From contig NC_003070.9 of NCBI RefSeq assembly GCF_000001735.4, positions 23,359,971-23,423,970 of the forward strand: a stretch of DNA of 64,000 bases, read 5' to 3'. How positions within the stretch are numbered: the stretch's first letter is position 1; every line of letters starts with the position of its first letter. Position numbers and translations under genes: made by a program. Shown piece after piece: positions 24,920 to 35,800 of the stretch. Origin of the DNA: Arabidopsis thaliana (Eukaryota; Streptophyta; Magnoliopsida; Brassicales; Brassicaceae). The notes under the pieces are model-generated. The model ran no database searches. It was not told where the DNA came from and saw nothing but the letters and a program-made list of their open reading frames with translations.

Positions 24920-25353
24920 ACTTTCTGAAGAATCAAATAAGATGTTTTTTTGCTTTCAAGTAAAAAATGCATTTATCTTTTCAATTTTTCTTCCAATTTT
25001 GAGCTTTGAGCTTGTACATAGATGATCTCTTTGATCTTGTTTCAAATAAAGTTGCTTTCTTTTTCTTCCCAAGTTGTTTCTCTTTTTACATTATCAGACA
25101 ATATATCTAAGAATAAGCATATTGAAGACTTTCATCATCACTGATCTTGTGTTTGCAACCTATCAAGGAATTGACAAAGAGTAGTACCAGTCCTGTCCAT
25201 GAAACAACTTGCAAACAACAACTTTAACATGAAAACGTAACCTCACCTAACTTCATTGAGAAGTAATACAAGCAATACAAAGAGTCTATTCATGCTTTAA
25301 AGGAAAGATGTTTGATCTATTAAACCACTTTTCTAGCGGATGATGAAACTGAT
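24920..25353. other. Convergent 3' flanks
   Basis: The 3' UTR of the plus-strand gene ends near 25060 after an aataaa at 25046. The stretch 25141-25353 resembles the 3' flank of the neighbouring PPR gene (28745-28913) and is therefore the 3' UTR side of the minus-strand PPR copy. Confidence 0.55.
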
Positions 25354-26227
25354 TTAGGAAAGCATGTCCAGAAAGCTTTTATCCAATCTCCCATCATGCA
25401 ACATATTAGTGACCAAGCCAAAGGTTGAAGCATCTCCAGCAAATCCGCAACTCCTCATTTCTTTGATGAGTTCAGCTGATGCTGCTTCGTCACCATCTCT
25501 AAGGCGTGCCCTAATCAGCGTATTATAGGTACCGCTATTTGGAAGAGGCCCATCTTCTTTCATTTCTACAAACAAGGCATCTGCTTCTTCCTTTAAACCT
25601 TTCCTACAAAATCCTGACATCATTGTTGTGTAGGTTACAACATTAGGCTTCACTCCTTTAAGGCTGAGGCTACAAAATAGATCCCACCCATCTTCCACCT
25701 TCCCTGCCTTGCACAATGCTTCAATCATAGTAGTATATGTGACGATATCAAGTTTCATATCTCTCTTTTGCATATACTCAAACACCACCAATGCTGTCTC
25801 TACATTCCCATTATTACAAAGCCCATCTAATAAAATGTTGTATGTCATAATATCGGGATGCACACCATCAGAAACCATCTGTTTGAAAACCATTTGGGCG
25901 TTATCACAATCTCTAGCTTGAAAAAATCCATGGATAAGAGTGGTGTAGGTGACTGTGTTGCCAACCAATCCTCTTTGAGACATCTCACGGAAGACTTCCA
26001 TACCCTCTTCTACCCTTTTATACTTGCAAAATCCCTTTATAAGCGTATTATAAGCCACTACATCTGGAAAACAATGCTTGCTAACCATGAACTCAAACAT
26101 CTGCTTGGCCTCGTCTAGACGATCGTGCATACAAAACTAGGATCTATGGACCTTTTGACCATCTCGTCGTACAATTTCTCAGCCTCTACAAGCTTCCCCT
26201 CCTTCACAAACGCATCGATCAATGCGT

Positions 26228-26248
26228 TGAAAAAGACTAAATCAGGGT
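26228..26248 (-). promoter_or_regulatory. Degenerate miR161 site in the broken PPR gene
   Basis: The antisense strand at the family's miR161 site reads with at least four differences from miR161.1, two of them in the seed at positions 6-7. It is probably no longer a target. The comparison uses the miRNA sequence from memory. Confidence 0.5.
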
Positions 26249-26440
26249 TGATATTCTTCTCAAGCATATCACTCAGTAGTCGAGAGGCATCACTCCATCT
26301 TCCGTAGTTACAGAGGCAGCTAATGAGGGGGTTGTAGGTAAAAACATCAGGTTTAATACCTTTAGTTTCCATTTTGTTGAATAGGTCGAATGCATCATCC
26401 ATATGTTTGTATTTGCAAAGACCATCAATGATTGTGTTGT

Positions 26441-26815
26441 AGATCACAACATCAGCCTCTATTTTCCCTTTCTCCATCTTGTTGAGCAGATTTAAAGCCA
26501 AATCAGGTTCACCTCTCTTACATAATCCATTAATTACCGCACCATAAGTAACCAGATCTGGTTGACAACCTTTCACAACCATCCGTTCAACTAAAGCCAC
26601 AGCTTCGGAAGCTTTGTTGTGTTGAAAAAGCCCATGAACCAAAGTTGTAAATGTGACGGTATCGGGTTGATATCCCATTTCCACCATCTGATCAACCAAA
26701 GCAACAGCCTCGGATATCCTATTCCCGTGACAGAAACCATTGAGAAGCGAGTTCAGGGTAACAATGCTGGGCCCATAGCCAAGTTTCATCATCTTGCCAA
26801 GAATTGCTAAAGCAA
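26441..26815 (-). repeat. Near-identical tract shared with the next PPR gene (copy 1)
   Basis: 375 bp that match 30032-30406 with a single substitution (g against a at about 26665). Similarity falls abruptly outside both ends. Explained most simply by gene conversion. Confidence 0.85.
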
Positions 26816-27259
26816 GTGAGAGTTGAGAGCGTCGGCAGAAATAGTTGATGAAAATACTGTATGTGTAAAGATTATGTGAAATTCCCAAATTTTGCATCTG
26901 CTCGCCGAGAGAGATGACAAGATCGAACTTGTTCATCTTAGCAATGGCACTCAACAATTTACTGAACTCAACAATCGAAGGAAATGGACGAGACTTGACC
27001 ATGTCACCGAACAAACCAATCGCATCATCTAACTTCAAATCCTGTAACACTTTTCTACTCAAGTTCTCTCTGCAATCATCAGAACTCGCACCAGCAAAAG
27101 ATCGTTCCCAACAAAGAGTAGTTCGAGGATTACCTTTAAGTAACACAGTGTGCCGGTGAAGACATTTCTTGCCAATAACCGCAACAGATCTCATCATCTT
27201 CTTGGTTGCTTCGAAAATGGCTTCCCCATGCAATGAGTTGAGACTACTACACTAACAGC

Positions 27260-28744
27260 AAAATCGCAGAATCCAGTAAACCCTATAATCGAGAGCAGTT
27301 GGTTCAATGTCGATTCGGTTACAGCTGGTTTTCTTAAACCGGTCATAACTTTTTTCTCTTTTATAGATAAACCGGAGATTGACTTTCAGGGGAAAAAAAA
27401 ACATCGAGAGCACTATGATCAAACCACCAGAGCTGTGTTTTGGTAGCATTTTCACCCTAGTTAGTTAATCAACAAATCGATGAACTATGTGCCCCGTGAA
27501 TTGAACCTAAATTAAACCATTAAGGATGAGATCTAAAACACTACATGAAGACATCAATGCTACCAACTTACTTAGAACCTCGCTTCGACTTTTAGATTGT
27601 TACCAAACTAAAAGGTGTCCAAAAATAGTGTCATTCACTAATTTTTACCGAACTAAAGCTGGTTTACATGTTTCATTTATATTACTACTAGAAACAGATG
27701 CAAAAAGTTTGTGTACAAGAAACAGAACCAACTGTGGTTAAAAAACAAATCTACTGTAGAACAATAATCATATGTCAAACCAAGTCTGAGATCTTCATGA
27801 AGGGAAGAGCTTCTTATGATGCTCACCACTGATCTTGTGTTAACCTGACAATGAAATACACAAATGCACAATATTAGTCATCTTCATGAAGCTTACACAG
27901 AACAGCAACCGTATGTATACTGAAATCAATCAATAGTGGAAGGAAAGGGAGGAGAACTGTACCATCAAAAACCCATCAATAAGAAAACAAAGACATAAAC
28001 GAAAGAGCTCAATACTAAAAGAAACAAAGTTGTCAGCTACATCAAAAAGAATCCTCCGTTGTTGCTGCTACTAAAACTTCTGAAGCGTGTTCGGTCAAAA
28101 AAGGAGAAAAAAGAATCTATCTGTCTTTAATATCAGGCAATGGTTGCCTCAATGTTCTTAGTCAACACAAAAACCAATAACTTTCATGAAAACAGAAGAA
28201 AATAGTAAGTATATATCTTTCATATTTCTCAATGCTTGTGAGGTATAAAATGATCACATGAAGTTGAGAAGACAGAGATCCAACATAGCAACCCAATCTC
28301 GGAACTTTCAGTCTTTGAAGAAAGTTTCAGAAGGCATTGTACCAATCCCAAACTTTTTCCAGTGACCGGAATTTCCGAGGATGAGTTACTGTACTAGATC
28401 TCTTTCTTCCCGACTTCCGTGATTATTTTGAAAGACTTTCTTCTATCCATGAAAGTTGATTCTTTTGTGTAGATCAAGAACAACATAGAAATGAGACAAA
28501 CATTGACTAATTACTCCGAAAACTGACAGATTCTTTGTCATATTTTCTTTGGAATGTCACCAAATTTGCTGCAATATAGTATCTGTCAGCTAAGGAAACA
28601 CATATGTAACCTTCTAAAATGAAACTAAACCCACAATATCCCTGTCTTCTTGTATGTTTCCGTGTGCAAATGCAATGAACATACAAAAATACAAATCCCG
28701 GCCGGGAATTAACCTTGAACTTGCATCAATGAGCGTTTAGATCA
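27260..28744. other. Intergenic DNA between the two minus-strand PPR genes
   Basis: 27690-27905 is a copy of the 3' flank found after the plus-strand PPR genes (words such as gtaagcttcatgaagatgac and gtagatttggttttttaacc, read on the minus strand). The intervening 27940-28740 is not shared with those flanks and contains no gene I can recognise; it may be an insertion or gene debris. Confidence 0.5.
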
Positions 28745-28913
28745 ACTCATGTTTGCAACCTAGCAGGTAAATGACAAACAACTTCAGTCATGTTCAAGAA
28801 GCTTATACACAATAGCTACTGCTATTCAAATCTACATACACATGTAACATGAGAACATAATGACTGCGTTTAGAAATAACCAATATAAAAGTAACATGAA
28901 AAGCTGATCGACC

Positions 28914-30758
28914 TTAAGAAAGCACTTCCAAAAATCCTTTGTCCAATCTCCCATCATGCAACATATCTGTGACCAAGCCATAAGTTGAAGCATCGCCAGC
29001 AAACCTGCAACTCCTCATTTCTTTGATGAGTTCAGCTGATGCTGCTTTGTCACCATCTCTCAGATGTGCCCTGATAAGCGTATTATATGTACCACTATCT
29101 GGAAGAGGCCCGTCTTCTTTCATCTTTATGAACAAGGTATATGCTTCCTCCTTTAAACCTTTCTTACAGAATCCTGAGATCATTGTATTGTAGGCTATAA
29201 CATCAGGTTTCACTCCTTTAAGGCTGAGGCTACAAAATAGATCCCACCCATCTTCCACCTTCCCTGCCTTGCACATCCCTTCACTCATAATATTATATGT
29301 GTAAATATCAGGTTCCATTTTACTCTTTTGCAGATACTCGAATACAACCATTGCTTTCTCTAGCTTCCCATTTTTACAAAGTCCATCTAACAGAGTGTTG
29401 TATGTCATAATATTGGGATGCACACCATCAGAAACCATCTGTTTGAAAACCATTTGGGCATTATCACAATCACTAGCTTGAAAAAATCCATGGATAAGAG
29501 TGGTGTAAGTGACTGTGTTGCCAACCAATCCTCTTCGAGACATGTCCCGGAAAAGTTCCATACCATCCACCACTTTCTTAGCCTTACAAAATCCATTTAT
29601 AAGTGTATTATAAGTTACTACGTCTGGCAGACAATCTTTGCTAACCATCAAAGTAAAAATCTGCTGGGCCTCATCTAGACGATCATGCATACAAAACCCG
29701 TTGATCAATGAATTGTAAGTGACAATATTAGGATCTATAGACCTTTGGATCATCTCATCAAACAATTTCTCAGCCTCTATAAGCTTCCCCTCCTTCGCAA
29801 ACGCATCGATCAATGAGTTGAAAGTGACTACATTTGGATTGATTTTCCTCTCAAGCATATCACTGAGTAGTCGAGAAGCATCACTCCATCTTCCGTAATT
29901 ACAAAGGCAACTTATGAGGGAGCTGTAGGTAAAAACATCTGGTCTAATACCTTTGTTATCCATTTCAGTGAACAGATTGAGTGCATCATCCACATGTCTA
30001 TATTTGCAGAGACTATCTATGACTGTGCTGTAGATCACAACATCAGCCTCTATTTTCCCTTTCTCCATCTTGTTGAGCAGATTTAAAGCCAAATCAGGTT
30101 CACCTCTCTTACATAATCCATTAATTACCGCACCATAAGTAACCAGATCTGGTTGACAACCTTTCACAACCATCCGTTCAACTAAAGCCACAGCTTCGGA
30201 AGCTTTGTTGTGTTGAAAAAGCCCATGAACCAAAGTTGTAAATGTGACGGTATCAGGTTGATATCCCATTTCCACCATCTGATCAACCAAAGCAACAGCC
30301 TCGGATATCCTATTCCCGTGACAGAAACCATTGAGAAGCGAGTTCAGGGTAACAATGCTGGGCCCATAGCCAAGTTTCATCATCTTGCCAAGAATTGCTA
30401 AAGCAAATGAGAGTTGAGAGCGGCGGCATAAACAGTTAATCATAATATTGTAAGTATAGAGATTATGTGAAACTCCTAAAATCTCCATCTTCTCCCCGAA
30501 GGAGATGACAAGATCGAACTTCTTCATCTTAGCAATAGCACTCAACAATTTACTGAACTCAACAATGGAAGGAAAGGGGCGAGATTTGACCATTTCACCG
30601 AACAGATCAACAGCTTCATCTAACTTCAAATGGAGTAACGCATTTCTACTCAATTTCTCTCTGTAGCCATCATAACTCAAACCAGAGAAATAGATACCTC
30701 GAAGGCAAAACGATGGAGAAGCTTTCCTCAGGTGAACAAATCTCTTCGCCAAACTCAT
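28914..30758 (-). CDS. RFL-type mitochondrial PPR protein (At1g63080-like)
   Basis: A single exon of 614 residues. The protein is almost entirely 35-residue P-class repeats, about 15 to 16 from residue 64 to the end, with the typical VVTYNTLI/GLCKxGK pattern. The N-terminus ([20 protein letters not shown]) is basic and lacks acidic residues, as expected for import into mitochondria. Members of this clade, related to fertility restorers, act as RNA-processing factors that define 5' ends of mitochondrial mRNAs. The specific target is not visible, although positions 5 and 35 of each repeat would allow a PPR-code prediction. An upstream in-frame start is not available. A miR161-complementary site lies at 29819-29839. 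The segment 30032-30406 is nearly identical to the broken neighbour. The frame is complete and likely functional. Confidence 0.93.
   Translation of the reverse strand: MSLAKRFVHLRKASPSFCLRGIYFSGLSYDGYREKLSRNALLHLKLDEAVDLFGEMVKSRPFPSIVEFSKLLSAIAKMKKFDLVISFGEKMEILGVSHNLYTYNIMINCLCRRSQLSFALAILGKMMKLGYGPSIVTLNSLLNGFCHGNRISEAVALVDQMVEMGYQPDTVTFTTLVHGLFQHNKASEAVALVERMVVKGCQPDLVTYGAVINGLCKRGEPDLALNLLNKMEKGKIEADVVIYSTVIDSLCKYRHVDDALNLFTEMDNKGIRPDVFTYSSLISCLCNYGRWSDASRLLSDMLERKINPNVVTFNSLIDAFAKEGKLIEAEKLFDEMIQRSIDPNIVTYNSLINGFCMHDRLDEAQQIFTLMVSKDCLPDVVTYNTLINGFCKAKKVVDGMELFRDMSRRGLVGNTVTYTTLIHGFFQASDCDNAQMVFKQMVSDGVHPNIMTYNTLLDGLCKNGKLEKAMVVFEYLQKSKMEPDIYTYNIMSEGMCKAGKVEDGWDLFCSLSLKGVKPDVIAYNTMISGFCKKGLKEEAYTLFIKMKEDGPLPDSGTYNTLIRAHLRDGDKAASAELIKEMRSCRFAGDASTYGLVTDMLHDGRLDKGFLEVLS
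29819..29839 (-). promoter_or_regulatory. miR161 target site in PPR gene
   Basis: On the plus strand the text tgaaagtgactacat matches the first 15 nt of miR161.1, with three differences near its 3' end. This PPR group is an established target family of miR161, and the pairing is complete across the seed and cleavage positions. Confidence 0.75.
30032..30406 (-). repeat. Near-identical tract shared with the broken PPR gene (copy 2)
   Basis: Partner of 26441-26815: one mismatch in 375 bp, with sharp borders. Confidence 0.85.
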
Positions 30759-30759
30759 C

Positions 30760-31312
30760 TTCTTTCCAATTGTGATACTTCTCTGGATCTTTTAACAAAC
30801 TCTAAAATGAACACAGTTCGTCGTTGCTTAACCTGAAGATGGAGAGATCTCGCTTTGACGGTCAAGATATCATCTTATCATTTCCAGTTTTAATAACCGA
30901 CCGGTTTACTCTGATTGAGTTCTCTTCTCCGGTACGATTTGGTTTTATTTTGTTTAGTTACGTCAAAGTGTCTTGAATAGGTTTACTCAGCACAAACTGC
31001 AATTAACATATGTTTATCATTTCAAGTGGTTTATCTCTCCGGTCTGTATTAACCGTTGCGTTTCACTTCACACACAAACCTCCAACAGAAAAAATTGTAA
31101 CTCAAGAACTCTTTAATAACTTCAAACTTAAAGTTTACATTTGACCTAAACAATAAAACAACAACCCTAATTAGTAATTACCCTCTTTTTCTCTTTACAC
31201 TGAGTTTTCTAATTACCCCCTCAAAGATTCTACAAAAGGTTTTAAAACCACTTTAAAAAAAAAAAACAGCTTTTTTAAACCTCTAAACTACACCCAAACT
31301 CCGGTTTGCAAC
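30760..31312. other. Upstream flank of the PPR gene and 3' flank of PP2-A11
   Basis: Contains the PPR promoter side and the 3' UTR of PP2-A11. An A-run occurs at about 31254-31265. No gene seen. Confidence 0.5.
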
Positions 31313-32639
31313 TTAAATCTGCATCAACCGGTCCTTACACGAGCTCGGATACACAACTACAGAATCTACACATAACCCGCCTTTAGTATGCGTGCAATCA
31401 ATCTGAGTCATCGAGAACTTAATCTTCGTCGATGAACTTTTCGATTTACCGACCACAAAGTCTCCAGCATGGTAATGACTCCAGTTTCCTGCTTCGGTTA
31501 ACATACATTGAGATGAAGAATGTTGACCATCTTCAGTCGAGAGTTGAAAACGAACAGGTTTAATGTTCCAGCCATGAACCTGTTCGGTGTCAACAACCTT
31601 CCAACCAAACCGCTTGCCTGGTTTGCCTAGCTGAAGCCTGAAGTAAACACTGTAGGTTCCAGCTGGAAATGGGAAATCAATTTCTCCATCAACTTGAAAC
31701 CACCAGATCTGTTGAACATAAGCTACTGAAGCAAATCTGCAGGAATCAACAAAGAGGATATCGTCAAATTAAGAATCATGGTAACGCAAAACATCGGTTA
31801 AAAGTTAGGATTCGTATGATTGTATCCAATACAATGAACAATATGTCATTTTTTCAATCATAGCAAACATAAAGAATTATAGCATCACACAACATTAGAT
31901 TAAAGTTAGGATTTGTATCCACTACAACCTTAACTCAACTAACTTTGTACACCCAAACTTAACAAACACAATCTGATTTGGGTAAGCAACAGAAGAGAAA
32001 CACAATCTCACCGAGAATCATCAGACGGAATATGACTCCAGTATCTCCGATCATCAATTCCGGTTATGGATAAGCCCTTGGCTGATGTGCATAAACAGAG
32101 CCCACCTGTTCGTTTATCTACCCAAGCTTTCTGCAGAAAACATCAAAAACATTAAGTTTCTTCTCTAATTCACAGGAAAATTTTGCATATTATGAAATCA
32201 TTTCCTAAAACCGTTCATGTGAACCATTTAACAAAACAAATCCCCAATTTTTTTTTTCTGAAGAACCCTAAAAAAATTTCTTGAAGCCAAAGAAATCTAA
32301 AAGGAGACGAACCTTGTTGCCCTCGTCGAAGGAATTAACTCGAGAGAGAAAAGTAAAGATGTCTCTTTTACGCAAATTATCAGGGAAACTACCAAGGATT
32401 TTCTCGAGAATCAATTTATAATCTGGAGGAAGTTTCGATTCCCAAACGAAATCAGCCCAAGAAGCGCCATGAAAAGCCGTGTTTAGCTTGGAGAATCTAC
32501 AGATCTCAACGGGATCCAAATTCTGGAGAATCAAAGCCACACAACTTTCAGGCAAATCTCCTAAACCAGGCTGCAACAGATCTCGATCTCCATAACAAGA
32601 CGATAAATTCTTTTGAAACAGAGAGAACCCTGAACCCAT
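31313..32639 (-). CDS. PP2-A11: PP2-A11, F-box protein with phloem protein 2 (PP2) lectin domain
   Basis: A likely substrate-recognition subunit of an SCF ubiquitin ligase with a carbohydrate-binding PP2/Nictaba-type domain. Three exons on the minus strand: 32313-32639, 32012-32130 and 31313-31736, giving 289 residues, the length I recall for PP2-A11 (At1g63090). The F-box lies at about residues 25-70 ([19 protein letters not shown], then [20 protein letters not shown]). The PP2 domain occupies most of the remainder, with [20 protein letters not shown] at its start, then [21 protein letters not shown] and a C-terminal VDSVVVYP. The start at 32639 ([11 protein letters not shown]) is chosen because the longer upstream frame to 32843 encodes Phe-rich leader sequence unlike the family. 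TA-rich text near 32900 could hold the TATA element. Glycan specificity cannot be read from the sequence. Confidence 0.92.
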
Positions 32640-32899
32640 GGGGTTATCAAAACCCTGGAAAATCCTTGATTGAAGAAACAAAAAAAGCTGTTTTTTTGTG
32701 TGCCTTGGATCTTCAGAAAAACAAAGAAATCTTATGAAATTTCGAAGCTTTTGATTTGGGTTTCTTTTTTTTGACAAATCGTAGCACAGAAACAAAGCAA
32801 AAAAGAAAAATGGAGAAAAGAAGGGTTTGGTGGAGACAGACACAAATGGTCTTGTAAGGATTCTGATTTATGGACGCTGACGCAAATGGGAGGGGATAT

Positions 32900-35800
32900 G
32901 TGTATTATATATATATTGCTTCAAACTCAGGGATTTATTTAATTAATTAACTAAGTCAATAAAATATACTTCAACTTTTATTTTATTTTTTGGTTGGCTA
33001 ATTATATGTGAAAAATCGTTGCAGTTTTATCAAAACCATGTATTTTTTTGTTTCTTGTATTTGTTGTAGTATGAAAACAATCTGTTGGATTTTGGATTTT
33101 CTTTTATCTATTTTATCTTAAATTTGGAAATTATTAGCCGTAGATTTGTTTTCGACATCCAAATGTTTGTATATGTGAGTTGTAAGAATTAGATATAACA
33201 ATAAGACAAGTATATAACCATTCGTATTTATCCAAATAATGATGAAGTGACTAAGCATTTGAACATTTTTTTTTTGTTTGTAATTTGTACATAAGAAAAA
33301 TAATAACTGTTTTTGTAAATGTGTCCTAAAGTAAATCTTAGGGATATCTCCTTTTTTTAATTCAATCATAAAAATATAGTATTTTTGAGAATTTTAATAT
33401 ATATTAAAAAATTATCAGATATTTCTTTTTCTGAATATGAATCAATTCCAATTCAATTTATTCATATATCATTCAATAATATATTTGAGTTTTTATTACT
33501 TTCTATCTTAACTAATATAGAATTTATATTAAAAGCCAACATAGCAAGTGAAATAGAAAATATTACGATATTTTCTTTAAAAAAATGAATAAAATAGTTA
33601 TCTTAAACTTCTTTTTGTAACGTATAATATAATGGAATTTTTTGCCTTATAAACCTCACATGATTTTCCATGTTACTATCTTAAAAACGTGTATATATAA
33701 TAAAATATTTGTACCATATCATCTTCACAAGAATTTTTTCCATGCGTTACAAAATAAAACTTAAATATTAGATTCTGTTTTTCATTTCAAATATCAGTCT
33801 TCAGCTCTTTCAACATCCAAATGCATGTAATATATGAGCTGTGAGAAGTCTACAACACTACAACTATTCATATTTCTCACAATAACAACTCTTTGTAAAT
33901 TTTGGTAATATTTTTTAAAACATTTATATATTCTATATAGTTTTAAATTTTCATAATTTTCTTACATACAAAAATAATTAATATTTATATTGTAATTTTT
34001 AATTTTTTCTAAAATTATACATGTAACATTTTTACAAAACATTGCTCAACTTAAGATATCTCAGATCTGCTGAATAAAAAAAACAAAAGAAGGTATGGTA
34101 AGTACAGTAACAAATGCGTATAAGTCTTATATGATCAACGGCCAACGCGTGTATTAAGTTATTTTCATTTTTTCTTACGATGTACCACTAAAAGTCTAAA
34201 ATGTCGAGATGATGGTTTCAGAGAATTGGAATTAATAGGAAAGTTTCTCATAATCATAAAGATTGAGATACATAAATTTATATAGAACTACAATATATAT
34301 TTATGAATACTAAGAGACATTTTTTTTTTTTTTTAAATACTAAGAGACTTGGTCAAGAAGAGATGAATACAAGTAGATTTATTTAAGGTATTGAGAGAAT
34401 AAGAGACAAGTCAAATAGAGTGATCACATTACTAAAACTCTAACTCTAGCATAAAACAATATTGGTACAAGTAAAAAATCAAAAATTCGATTTGAACATA
34501 TATAATGTATTTGTTTTTTGTTTTTGAAAACTTTTTTTTCTTCCTTAAACCATAACAACATTAGAACAAACGTTCATTAGTCAATACTAGATCTATGTAA
34601 CACATAACAAAAACGTGTAAAGGTTTGCGAATTGGTTGTTAGTTTTTTCGAACTTTCTAAAATAATGTATACAACATCTTCGTACGTCCAATGATAATGT
34701 TTATGAATCCAAGCAAAAGCACTAAGTGTCAGCACACAAAGACAAACTCTACATTGTGCTATTAGCTGGCATATTTGTTGGTGTTATTTACGATTTGTAT
34801 TCGTTCTCTCTTTGGTTCTAATCACGGACAAAAGTTTATCATAACACCGGACCATGTATAAAAATGGGTGTCAATTTGACCTAGGGAATGTCTATAAATA
34901 AACAACGCCATCCCTTGGTAGTCACCGAAAGTTGCAATTATTTCAACTACAAATATTCCACATCCATTACAAACAATGAAATAAAGCATTAATTAAACCT
35001 TACGTCACCGCACATAAAATACTACTATTATGAAGACGATATAAACAAACAATAAAGAGATGTGTATACGATAGAATAGAAAGAAAATACTCAATAGTGA
35101 GAATTCATCGTGTCATAAGGAAAATCGAATGTTCGTTCGACTAAAGGCTGAATATTTGCTATAATTTTAATTTATGCAAAAATATCTTGCAGGGATTCTT
35201 AGCAAAATAAATAAATATCTTGTAAAGGTTACTATTACTTTATTCAATTTTTGCTTTTGTCAACCAGATATTTTTTCATCTGTCGACCAATGAATTTTTA
35301 TTTCCCACATTCTGTCGACCAGTGATTATGTGATAACTTGTCAGATCATCATAGGACAATTGTTTTCTCGGCATGACGACCAGTTGAAAATAGAAGTATT
35401 GAGTGAAAAATAGAGGCTGAATAAAAATACAGTACTAATAATACGACCTAACTACGCGTACATGATATGGGCCACGTGTGAAAGGTGAGAAGTGGAAAAC
35501 ATGGCACGTGTGAATGTACGTGTTGTGGACGTGTAATATGGACTTGACCATGACGATGCAAAAATACGACGCGGATTTAGAAATTAGACCCATAGTATCC
35601 AAATTCCAAAAAATAATATTATTATCATCTGGAATCTACTTTGAGTCGTCCAATTTTCTAAGGGTTTATTTGAGTGAGGTTGGTGGTAGTTCAAAAGCAC
35701 CAACAAACTAGTGCTGCTAGATTTGAACGAAAATAATCAATTGATCCGTTTAATAATCCTTTTTTATTATTTGGTTAATGTTTTCTAAAAGTTCATGGCA

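Larger units (their letters stand above)
25354..27197 (-). pseudogene. RFL-type PPR gene broken by a 31-nt deletion (At1g63070-like)
   Basis: P-class pentatricopeptide repeat protein of the Rf-like group, which binds mitochondrial transcripts sequence-specifically. The N-terminal frame starts at ATG 27197 ([12 protein letters not shown], a plausible mitochondrial presequence) and runs through about eight repeats. At about 26138 it leaves frame, within SIDP, and stops at 26115. The second frame (26130 to 25354) carries the remaining repeats to the usual end KSFLDMLS. Compared with the intact neighbour at 28914, 31 nt are missing at this point, which explains the shift. Both halves are otherwise well preserved, so the damage is recent. 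An annotation that joins them would need an intron here, for which I see no convincing signals. The short N-terminal product might still be made. A 375-bp tract is almost identical to the neighbour. Confidence 0.85.

Noticed and set aside
32640-32843. 68-residue N-terminal extension of PP2-A11
   Set aside because: Phe-rich, unlike the family, and the internal ATG gives the expected 289-residue protein.
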